From the NCBI GenBank assembly GCA_030849805.1, contig JASANZ010002231.1, positions 20,158 through 84,157 of the forward strand: a stretch of DNA of 64,000 bases. The letters run 5' to 3'. The DNA comes from Sergeia podlipaevii. Its lineage: Eukaryota; Euglenozoa; Kinetoplastea; Trypanosomatida; Trypanosomatidae. Positions 30,733-39,705 of this stretch are shown here, in pieces (position 1 is the first letter of the stretch; the number at the start of each line of letters is the position of its first letter). The notes beneath the pieces are model-generated. The model did not search any database, was not told the origin of the DNA, and saw nothing but the letters and a program-made list of their open reading frames with translations. The position numbers and the translations under genes are program-made.

Positions 30733-31626
30733 CTAGCGGCGGTTCAGCTCAATTACCTGTTCCTTCATCAACTCCGCCTCCTCGAGTGCAGTAAAGTCAC
30801 TCTCAACGCCCAGCAGCGTACGCACACCCTCCACACTCTTCTCACACAAGTACGATGCCATCTTTGCTGAAGCTAGCTGCAGCAGCTCCTCGTAGTTGAG
30901 CAGTGTAGCTGCCTTTATCATCAGCACTGTGGTGAGCTCATCCCAATCCGCTAGAAAGCCACGATCACGGCTGTCAAGATACTCCGTCAGCGGAAGAGTC
31001 ATCGGCTTGGGGATCTCGCGCATTTTATTCGCATACACGCGCACAAAGCCGTCCTCAACTCCAAAGTTAGAAGTGCGATAGCGATAAGACATGTGATAGC
31101 AAACACGTCGTAAAATGTTCCCTGTAAAGTAAGGAAAAGGAAGCTCAATGGCGTCATCTCCTAACTCCGTGGATGACTGGCAGTGCAGCGGAGATTCCCC
31201 CGTGTGCATAGCCGGAGCTCCTCCTGCGGCAACTGTTAAGAGAGGAGGAGGACGGTGGTGATTTTTTACTGGCGCCGACACTTCCGCACACTGCAAAGCG
31301 GCACCTGGCGCTCCACCGGCGGCAGTACCCCTAGTAACAGTCCCGATATCCATTAGATCAGGAATTGCGGTTTGTGCCTGGTAATCCTCAAAAAGACTAT
31401 CCAGGTCGTTCAGTGGTAGCTTTGCAGGCGCGAATTGTTTTTCTACAGCCTCCTGTCTGGAAATGGCAAGATCCTGGCCATCAAGTAAATCCCTTAGCAC
31501 ATAGGACGCTTCAGTTGCGATGGCGCGGCTTACCACTGCGCGCTCACCATCTGATCCGATAAGAATGAGAAGCTGTCCTGTGCAGCAAGACTCCTGCGCT
31601 TTGCTAGTGATGCCTGAAATGGGCAT
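30733..31626 (-). CDS. Skp1/elongin-C-like BTB-fold protein with a large insert
   Basis: The frame begins at a TTG (31638), but the first ATG is 31626, giving 297 residues. The BTB/POZ first strands (QLLILIGSDGERAVVSRAIATEASYVLRDLL, ~18-48) match Skp1 and elongin C. About 110 residues of unrelated Ala/Pro/Gly-rich sequence follow (~52-158). The fold resumes with IELPFPYFTGNILRRVCYHMSYRYR (~160-184), as in elongin C (IP..VL..VC.Y..Y). The C-terminal LLNYEELLQLASAKMASYL ... VRTLLGVESDFTALEEAELMKE (~242-289) matches the F-box-binding helices of Skp1. The likely role is adaptor in a cullin ubiquitin ligase. Family proteins usually have 110-165 residues, so this is nearly double. Whether it is a true Skp1 or a divergent paralogue is open. 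Confidence 0.8.
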   Translation of the reverse strand: MPISGITSKAQESCCTGQLLILIGSDGERAVVSRAIATEASYVLRDLLDGQDLAISRQEAVEKQFAPAKLPLNDLDSLFEDYQAQTAIPDLMDIGTVTRGTAAGGAPGAALQCAEVSAPVKNHHRPPPLLTVAAGGAPAMHTGESPLHCQSSTELGDDAIELPFPYFTGNILRRVCYHMSYRYRTSNFGVEDGFVRVYANKMREIPKPMTLPLTEYLDSRDRGFLADWDELTTVLMIKAATLLNYEELLQLASAKMASYLCEKSVEGVRTLLGVESDFTALEEAELMKEQVIELNRR

Positions 31627-33018
31627 TTGATGTCGCAAGAAAAAAGATCAGTGAAACGTAGGCGTTTGTTTTTCCCCCTTTTTTGGTGTCTGTGTACTGA
31701 AGTCGATATCAGTAGTATGAAGCTGTTTCTCGTAATCGATAAAAGAAAAAGATTTGATGCTATTCTAAAAAAAGGGCCAAAAAAAAATGAAGAAATACAA
31801 ACAGCATACGTCTCACTGACTATAGCCAGTCATAAACAAGCAGTGGCAACTATCTATCGCCGTTGCAATTTGTTCTCAACTTCTCTTCGCTGCGTACTGC
31901 ATATTGCAATATTTATTACTGCTTTCACCTTTTTTAAAAAATCTCCTATTTATCGCTTCAAAACTACTTATACGGAGTGGCATGTAAACAGCCCTCTAAC
32001 AAATCAAACAGTGTTGCACACTAGGCGTCGACCTCTCTCCTTCTTTTCGCTTTCTTCGTCAGTAAAGTGGAAAGTATACAAGGAAATCATAGCAGCTAAT
32101 ATACAATATACATTATCAGAGTAATTGTATCGATGTCATAAAGACTTACTGGTGCAAGCACGTAAGAGAAAAAAAAGGAAATGCACACAAGCACGCACGC
32201 TACCGCGGCATCTCTAGCAGTACTAGCAGCGCTACATAGATATACTGCAGACAGAGATGCAATAGCAGTTTGCCCTTTTCTATATTGGCGCTTATCTGTA
32301 ACATCGATACCTTCGCAGTACCCATACAACACAGAACACTTGCATCTTGCCCACTCCTTATTCCTTTTCGATAAATGCACACATACACTCGCAAGAAAAA
32401 AAAAAACATCGCCGGCACGAACACATGTACGGAAAAAAGAAGGGAAAGCAAGGATAACACGGATATATTTTTGCGTGATGATGATGCTGTCGTCGACATT
32501 TTTTTTTAATAAGAAAAATATCTGGAGACGTATTCATGCGCAGGTAACAGTTTCGACGTCAAACAGAGTAGTTGAGTAAGGCGAGCTATTGGTTCAAGTC
32601 AAATAGTTTGTATCTCTACCTTTCTCAGCTACTTGTGCATTCATATATACACTGCATTTGATGAAGACAACGTCAGTTGTGAGGAGCGACAACAGTCTGG
32701 CCAGGCGCTGTGTTGCGGTCTGCTCCTGCTTCCGTGCATCAGGTTTCTCACCACTACCTCATCTCGGCCACAAGATTAACATCACTGATCAGAAATAGAA
32801 AGTTTTGCGTGTAAACAGGAAAAAAAAAGGCAGAATCAAAAATACACTTCAACAAAAGGGCAAAAAAAAGTTCAGCAGATTAGAGAGTCTTCCCCTGACA
32901 TCAACACGCACTTGCCCACGTATCTTACACCCACGTACAAATAAAAAAAAAGATAGTTCTTTTATTATTGTTCATTATATATATTTTTTTTAAAAAAATG
33001 TATATCTTCTTCTGTCTT
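31627..33018. other. Intergenic spacer
   Basis: AT-rich spacer with A runs near 32395-32406 and T/A runs near 32940-33000. A 165-residue plus-strand frame (31627-32124) has no motif, opposite strand and biased composition, and is not supported. Confidence 0.6.
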
Positions 33019-34716
33019 CTACGGACGCATCCAGGTGGTTGATTCAACACCAGTAGCTGGGTGACGGTACACGTAATACGTCTGTCTGTATTCCTCAGAG
33101 TAGATGGGCCTCCAGTTTGGCGGGAGTGGGCCAAGGTGATCCGAGGAGACCGGTGGTGGTGGCGGCACGAGCCTTGTAGACACATTAGCGCTACCACCAG
33201 CAGCAACGGCTGCGGCGGGAACTGGATGCCCAACGCGAATAGACGTGAGCGGTATCTCCTTCATCTTCTCCCGCACTTGTTCCCGCTCGCGCGGTCTTCG
33301 ATCGCCGCTGGATGTATCTCTCTCTGCCCATCCACGCTGCCTTCCGCGGCTCCAGCTTCGGCTGCGGCTTCGGCGTCGTCGGCTGCGACTCTCATCAGAG
33401 TCGTCACGGTTCGTTCTCTTACGATCACGCTCAAACCCACGCTCGCGGGGCTGCAAGGGAGCCCCTGCGTCGGTGCCAATCGGTCTGCTAGACAGTGAGA
33501 CATCGTCCCTACTGCCCCTGCGCGGGGTCCCTTGTGGCAATAAGTCTGTCGCCCTCGTTTCACGCGTGTCACTAGTCCAACGGCGATCAAAGGCCGCCCC
33601 ACGTGCGTGCTCATTTTCAGGCGTGATGATCATCATGTATCCGAAGTTATTGGTTAAAGTAACGGCCAGCTCTCGGTGTTTACCATCGGGATTAGAGGCA
33701 ACACCTGGGCGTTTGCGATTGCTAATGTCCGCCATGAGACGGAAGCGCGCCTCTACATGCATATTTGGATGATCTGATTGATGCGTTGCACGGCCGTTGG
33801 GATTCTCTATTGGGCTAAATAGCTCAACAATGGTGTCGTTAAAGCGCTCAAGAGCGGCGTATGCTATGCTCTCCTTTTCAAACTGTACGAGTACGCATGT
33901 GCGTGGCATGCGCTCACGTGGAGTGGTAGTGTGCTGATCCTTAATGAGCACGATGCGAGATGGAGAGCAGTCACCGCGGAGAATCTGATCTACAATGTTT
34001 GCGTTTAGTTTAAAGTTCTTGATGGGGCCGTGCCCTGGGCGTGATGAGTTCGCAGCATCGTTGACTGCTTGGCGACAATATAGCAAGAAGAATGTAAATA
34101 TAAGCACTAGTGACTTCTCTTTCTTTGGCACAGCTGCTTCAGTGCTCTCCAGCCCGCGCTTGATGGGCATCAACCGTCCTTGGGAGATGGTCGTTGTGCC
34201 GCCACCGTGCGACTCAGCTGGTTCTTGCTGGGAAAGGTGTGCAGATGTTGGCGCATTAGGATCGCGCATGGGCTCCCTCGGAGAATTCTTCGCCACCTCC
34301 TCTTCTGGCGCGTCAGTCCGTGCAACTACTACTCCCTCTACGACAACACTGGGGCCGTCAATATTCAAAACGCCACAGAAAAAATCCAGTCCAGCCTCGC
34401 CGCTATGAAGCGGCTTAACAATACAGTTGACCAAAATGTGCCGTACTGCTTCAGCAGAAGCAAACTGCACTGCAGCGATGTCCACAGCTGAGGCCAGTAA
34501 CGTGCTCGCTTCTCCAGCTGCGAGTGCAGCAGCGTAGTCCTGCTGCTCCGAATCGCGTCCGGCATTTTCATTGAAGCTAACACTCGTGAATGTCTCGGCT
34601 TGTGTGTCTTTAAAGTGCTGGGCAAAGAAGCCCCGCAGAGCATTTTCAGATTGGAGCTGTTGAGGGAGTTGAACAATAAGCAGCACCGTGCCCTTAAGAA
34701 CTTCATCCTCCAGCAT
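33019..34716 (-). CDS. RNA-binding protein: RRM-like domains, RS-rich region, C-terminal WW domain
   Basis: The frame runs upstream to a GTG (34899) through a pyrimidine-rich tract, but no ATG occurs before 34716, giving 565 residues. Residues ~8-100 look like an RRM (TVLLIVQLP as RNP2, IAAVQFASAEAV as RNP1). A second RRM-like half is at ~253-295 (SRIVLIKD, CVLVQFEKESIAYAALERF). Residues ~440-500 are Arg/Ser-rich (SRSRRRRSRSRSWSRGR). The last 35 residues form a WW domain with Trp535, YY at ~547-548 and Trp562 in TTWMRP. RRM + RS + WW suits a splicing, trans-splicing or 3'-end factor that binds proline-rich partners, inferred nuclear. A hydrophobic stretch SLVLIFTFFLLYC (~202-214) is odd for a soluble RBP. 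Acceptor AGs lie 1-4 nt before the ATG. Confidence 0.82.
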   Translation of the reverse strand: MLEDEVLKGTVLLIVQLPQQLQSENALRGFFAQHFKDTQAETFTSVSFNENAGRDSEQQDYAAALAAGEASTLLASAVDIAAVQFASAEAVRHILVNCIVKPLHSGEAGLDFFCGVLNIDGPSVVVEGVVVARTDAPEEEVAKNSPREPMRDPNAPTSAHLSQQEPAESHGGGTTTISQGRLMPIKRGLESTEAAVPKKEKSLVLIFTFFLLYCRQAVNDAANSSRPGHGPIKNFKLNANIVDQILRGDCSPSRIVLIKDQHTTTPRERMPRTCVLVQFEKESIAYAALERFNDTIVELFSPIENPNGRATHQSDHPNMHVEARFRLMADISNRKRPGVASNPDGKHRELAVTLTNNFGYMMIITPENEHARGAAFDRRWTSDTRETRATDLLPQGTPRRGSRDDVSLSSRPIGTDAGAPLQPRERGFERDRKRTNRDDSDESRSRRRRSRSRSWSRGRQRGWAERDTSSGDRRPREREQVREKMKEIPLTSIRVGHPVPAAAVAAGGSANVSTRLVPPPPPVSSDHLGPLPPNWRPIYSEEYRQTYYVYRHPATGVESTTWMRP

Positions 34717-34752
34717 CTCTATTTTGAAGAAAGGGGGGGGCGGGAAAGAAGG
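34717..34752 (-). promoter_or_regulatory. Polypyrimidine tract and acceptor abutting the RBP start
   Basis: On the minus strand a C/T tract of about 20 nt precedes AATAGAG immediately before ATG. The first AGs are at 34720-34719 and 34718-34717, so the leader would be 0-2 nt plus the spliced leader. It rules out the longer GTG-initiated frame. Confidence 0.5.
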
Positions 34753-37505
34753 AACACTCACGTGCTGTGCAGTTGACGGTGTGTATAATATATTGGAGGA
34801 GGAACAAGAAAGAAAAGAAGGGGAAAGGAGGTGTAGAGAGAAAGGGAAAAGGAACGAGATATCGTGTGGAAGTTGGGATATATGTGGAAGTGATTCCACT
34901 GATGAGCCGCCAAAGTGTCACCCCCTGTGTATTGCGCGTGTGGCTCTTCACAGACTGGGGACCTGAATACTAGAAGGAGAGAAAAAAAGACAGTAACGAT
35001 GAGGTCGCCCTTTGGGCAATGAAGACAAACAAAATTTTATTGAAACTCTTTAAGAATCAGTTTGTCCAATGTGCGTATATTCAATGCGCAGCCTTTGCAA
35101 AAACAAAAAAGAAGAAATTTGTTTGTACTACAAAAGGATGGAAGCAGCAGCACGAGCAGTATGCTCTTTGTGAATTCACGTCAACACTTGGCTACAACGT
35201 CAATATCCAATTTTTCTTTCTTTTCTAGAATACTACTTAGAAAAGAGAAGCAATGTGGGGAGAGGGGGTGGGGGAAGACAAATGCATCAATAACAACGTT
35301 TAAACTCAGTCTAGACATGGTAGGATGGAGACAGAAGAGACACTAAGTAAGTCCAGGAAGAGTACCGCATTAATAATAGAAAAGGAAACTATATTTGCAC
35401 AGATATAAAGTGTAGCCAAGACGATACGTAAGCAGCCAGCGCATGCAGCCAAAACATACGCTCACACAATATTGAAAGAGAAATATGTATATATCCTTAT
35501 AACAATACACGCTCCTGAGCAGAAAAAAAGAGTAAGTAAACCAAATTCTCTCTTCTCACATGTGTTCAACGTGCCACGCAAGATGCGATAATGTCGTGCG
35601 CTGCTTCTTTCATAAAAAAAAAAATGCAAAGCAAAGGACCTTATCTATACGCGCCCAAAACTACCAGGTCTGCGCTTCCAATTTCCCTTCATACGTGCCT
35701 GACACTCAAGAAAAAAAAATGAAGTTGTGCATAATTCTACGGCAGATATATATTTGCCATAAAAAAAACATGTTTCATTTTTGTTTCTCATTATGTTGAC
35801 GTTGATCACGAGCCAAAAAATGAAAAAAAAAGCATACAAGCAAATAAAGAAAAAAAAAGGATGCTATCATTGAGAGATAAGAGGGGAAGGGTCAATTACC
35901 AGTAACCAAGAAAAGCAACAGCACTAGGATACTGTCCAGGCGATGCTTTCATCTGCTCTGTAAAAAGTTGCATGCCTGCCTGCCCCCCCCCTCCCTCTCC
36001 TTTCCCTCCCTCTTTCACACAGACATACACATACACACACACACATAAGCGTAGACAGCTCTATAGCAATCACGCTGATGATTTCATTCTTGCCTTCACA
36101 ACTTGAGCCTTTCCATGCTCACACACAAAAAAAAAATCAATTTGTGCATATCGGCATAGTTGCCTTTTGATTGTTGTTGTTGTTGGCAAAACAAAGCGTT
36201 AGCTATCAAAACTGCTATAATATCTTGCTTCGTCCGCTGTCAAATATGTCTAAATATATAGAAATCATATATATTTATCGAAGCACCAAAATAGAAAAGT
36301 AGGCAGTACTAGAACGCACACAAATGTATGTGTAAACGAGAATTATTCTTCTAATGCGACATGGCAAACACTGAAGCATACATACAACTCCTTCTTTCAG
36401 CAACTGCCGGTACATATATGTATATGTAACATGTGGCGCTCTCCAATCACGCAACAACAATAAGTTGAGAGAAAACGCCAAACAACTTCCAAGCAATGGG
36501 CAAGCATGCGTGTAAGAATTTTTTGAAAATAAAAAGGCAACAAGCATCCCTTGTGACAGCAACACACATAACAAAGAAAAGGAAACACTATCACATTTCA
36601 CTCTATATATGCTACATGACTCACTTGAAAAAATAAATATGCATAGAAGCGTGGGCTGCTTTTTCTTCTACTGATGACATCGAAAAGTTGAGGTCCAATA
36701 AAATCTCTTCACACCGATAGTGGTGCTGTGATAAAGTAACCATTATGAAGGCAGAACATCAATGAACAACAGCCCAAATAACACGCAATAATTATTCACG
36801 TATCGATGTTCCCATATCAAAGTACTTTTGATTGGCGTATGATCCCATCAATGGACAGGTTCTAAGCAGGTACAAAAAGAAGAAAAGAAAAAGGGTGAAG
36901 GGGACGACCAGTTATAACCTCGAGATATTACTGAACACACGCATGGTTGCTGCTTGGCCACACTGGTTCCCGTAAGACGTTCTACAGCAGAGGAAGAAAC
37001 TGCCACGCAAAAGTTTTTAGTGCAGTGTGAGTCGCAAGTCATAATGTATACATAAGGAAAGAGAGAGATTGATTCAAAAGAGGCGCGGTACATTTCCACA
37101 CATGCACACACTACATCAGCAAGAAGCAATAATTAAAGTGATTCGTGGCCCAAAACACGTCCTCAAATAAAAACAAAAAAACAATAACTCACGTGTCAAG
37201 ATAACAGTAAAGCAGAATACGCAACAATCACAAAAATAATTATGTGAAAACAACATATATAAGATACAATCATCATGCACTAACGTATGCTGTTATTGTC
37301 TCCTGACTGTGTGTGTGTGTGCGTACTCACCTGCTACGACTGAAATATCTCCATCTCTCTCTCTTCCTTTGTATATCCATCGGCAACAACTCAACAGTTC
37401 CAAAGAGCAAGGAGAAAAAAAAAAGGCGAGAAATGAATGTTTCGTTCCTACGCATATGTGTGCTCTAACAATCATTCAGCCGTCGCCTTTCGCGTCAAAT
37501 CGTGA
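34717..37505. other. Long intergenic spacer
   Basis: A 2.8-kb AT-rich region with a C run near 35983-35990, (CA)n near 36028-36045, (TTG)n near 36173-36186, (TG)n near 37308-37320 and many A runs. No coding frame or RNA gene could be supported. Confidence 0.55.
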
Positions 37506-38798
37506 TCAGGTTGAATGGGGGAGCGGTGGGGTCTTCTTTTGCGTCGGAGACACATAGTCAAGGGGAACGTTATAAGCACGCAGTAACTTTTCTACGTAGT
37601 CAATATCCTCGCACATGAGCTTCCCAGGGCTGTCTGACACCTTGGCAACTGGACGGCCTTGGCAGCGCACCATCTTCACAACAATGTTCATGGGGCGAAC
37701 CCCTTTTATTGAGCAAGTGAGCTGAGTGCCAATCCCGCACATGACATTGGTTTCTTCCTTAAACATGTTGTAGAGATCAGTAGCCATCTCTAGATCAAGG
37801 CCGTCCGAGAAGACAAGCATCTTCGTCTTGGAATCAATGTTCAAGCTGCGATAGTGACTCAAGGCCTTCCGCCCCCACTCCTCGGGGCTGCCAGAGTCCT
37901 GACGCAGGCCGACGTACTGCCGCGCCAGCCTCTCGCTGAAGTCATCGAGGAATGAGTCCATCGTAATGCAATCGGTAAGGGCGATACCAAGGGAATCTGG
38001 ATACTCCTGCAACCATCTTTCAAGCGCCAAAGTTTGAGACAGTCGTATGCGTGGTGAAAGCTGCTGATATGCCTGAAACCACTCGTGCGCTTGAGTGCCA
38101 ATGGCAGGAAGGTTCAAGCGACGTGCAAGATCGTAGTTGCTGGTGCCAACAAGATGAGGAGCAAAACGCTCATCCGCCTGTAATGCACGCACAACAGCCT
38201 CCTGCACGTCACGACTGAAGCGTCGCCTGGTGCCAAAGTCCGACATCTTAAAGGTGGCGAGCTCCTCCTGAGAGTGGTGAGCAAAGAAGCTACAAAGCTT
38301 CTCACGCAGGCTTTCCAGCGCCTCTGGAACACCCACGTCTGGACAGCGCGCTCGCTGAGTCGCCTCACTGATGATAGCAAGCAAAGGAATCTCCCACAAA
38401 ATCGTCTCTACCCATGGTCCGTCAATGGAGATGTGCAGTTCGGAGCCATCTTCATTAAAGAGGTGGAGTCCATCGTCGTCAACAGGCGGCACAACGCGAA
38501 TATGGACTTGTGCAGGCTTGTAGCGATAAGATCGCAAGTAGTCCAGGTAGTCCTTCCTAAAGTGAGGGAGCGACGACAGATAGTCGTACTCCTCATCGCT
38601 GAGCATCACATCAGCCATGCGGTTGATTTCTTCCTGGATCACCTTTGCGTAGACGCCAAGGCAGTCCTGAGGGTTGCGGCAACGGAACTCATATGATGCA
38701 ACCGTGGAAGGGGTTTGGTGGAACACCGCTTGCTGCATGTGCAGCTTGTACGCGTCAGTGTCCAGAAAGGACATGATGATAGGAGACTGGGCGAGCAT
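37506..38798 (-). CDS. pncB: Nicotinate phosphoribosyltransferase, bacterial PncB type
   Basis: The protein has 430 residues, close to the ~400 of enterobacterial PncB, and is similar along its whole length. Landmarks: LDTDAYKLHMQQAVFH (~12-27), GPWVETILWEIPLLAIISE (~127-145), FGTRRRFS (~188-195), GTSNYDLARRL (~218-228), the phosphorylated-histidine segment GTQAHEWFQ (~234-242, His238), DCITMDSF, RQDSGSPEEWG, FSDGLDL, GIGTQLTC and KVSDSPGK. It converts nicotinate and PRPP (with ATP) to nicotinate mononucleotide, the first step of NAD salvage on which trypanosomatids depend. ATG 38798 is kept; Met9 is an alternative that would still retain the first motif. No C-terminal SKL-type signal is present. 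The strong likeness to gammaproteobacterial enzymes suggests ancient lateral transfer. Confidence 0.95.
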   Translation of the reverse strand: MLAQSPIIMSFLDTDAYKLHMQQAVFHQTPSTVASYEFRCRNPQDCLGVYAKVIQEEINRMADVMLSDEEYDYLSSLPHFRKDYLDYLRSYRYKPAQVHIRVVPPVDDDGLHLFNEDGSELHISIDGPWVETILWEIPLLAIISEATQRARCPDVGVPEALESLREKLCSFFAHHSQEELATFKMSDFGTRRRFSRDVQEAVVRALQADERFAPHLVGTSNYDLARRLNLPAIGTQAHEWFQAYQQLSPRIRLSQTLALERWLQEYPDSLGIALTDCITMDSFLDDFSERLARQYVGLRQDSGSPEEWGRKALSHYRSLNIDSKTKMLVFSDGLDLEMATDLYNMFKEETNVMCGIGTQLTCSIKGVRPMNIVVKMVRCQGRPVAKVSDSPGKLMCEDIDYVEKLLRAYNVPLDYVSPTQKKTPPLPHST

Positions 38799-39705
38799 AT
38801 AAATTGCTGGTTATGGGTTGATGATTCGGTTGAATGAAAATACTTGTCTGTTTTGTGTTCGTGCCTTTTGATGAACTTAACTCTCTAACTATTTAAGAAT
38901 GAGAGGGATGAATGCCGCAGAATACCCAAAAAAAAAAAGATGTTTTGACAATGCTCAGAATAGTGGAGCAGGTTGTATTGGTTTGAAGCTACCAATGACT
39001 CAAGATAATAACGAAAAAATCAGTCGGACGTGAATACGTGGTGGAAGTGAGAAACTAGAAATCAAATATAAATGTATAATATGATGCTTTGATAGGGAAA
39101 CCTGGGAAAAAAAAAAATCAAACAAAAAAAAGCAGAGGAGCATACAAAAATAGCGATATTTATAACACAAATGCAAGTGTATACCAAGAAATGAGGTAGT
39201 AAAGTCTGCTAGAAGCGAAACGCCACACTATTCTTCTAAAAGGGCAAAAAAAAAAGAAGTGACAGCGATGGGAGGCTTTAAACGCAATTGAGATCTTTTT
39301 TTTTGTGATGAGTCTTTTTCTTGGGGTAGATATTCCATTGATAATCTGCTGCTAAACATATGCAAAGACATCCTCAACACGTTTTTCACGTGCATCAGGT
39401 GCCCGCATTCACAAAAATAAACAAAAGCAAACAAAAACTGTAAGAGCAAATGTATATACAATAAACTTTTTTAAAAATCCTTCGCTTCTAAAAAAGAAGA
39501 AGAAGAAAAAGCCATAAATGTAACATAATTTTTATTTTACAAAGAAAAGCAAAGGGTAGCGCTATCAACGCTCAGAAAACCTCTAACTATATATATAACA
39601 AAGAAGACAAAACGTGGAGGAAGTAAAAATTCCTACATAAAGATGCCGGCTTACCATCGTTCGGTGCTTGCCATCACCTCATCTTGCCTTTTATTGTGGC
39701 AGGTA
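38799..39705. other. Intergenic spacer
   Basis: AT-rich with A runs; includes the leader region of the NAPRT gene (AG ~8 nt upstream of the ATG) and the 3' UTR of the WD40 giant. No gene seen. Confidence 0.6.

Noticed and set aside
31627..32124. 165-residue plus-strand frame in a spacer
   Set aside because: AT-driven composition, wrong strand for the transcription unit, and no motif or acceptor.
32591..32600. tRNA B-box-like word GGTTCAAGTC
   Set aside because: No A box at a suitable distance and no acceptor stem can be folded around it.
34075..34125. Possible cis-spliced intron encoding the hydrophobic patch of the RRM-WW protein
   Set aside because: The patch is only ~45 nt, far shorter than known trypanosomatid introns, and the frame stays open across it.
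39305..39311. C-box-like GTGATGA (possible C/D snoRNA)
   Set aside because: On the plus strand, with no D box (CTGA) or terminal stem at the expected distance.
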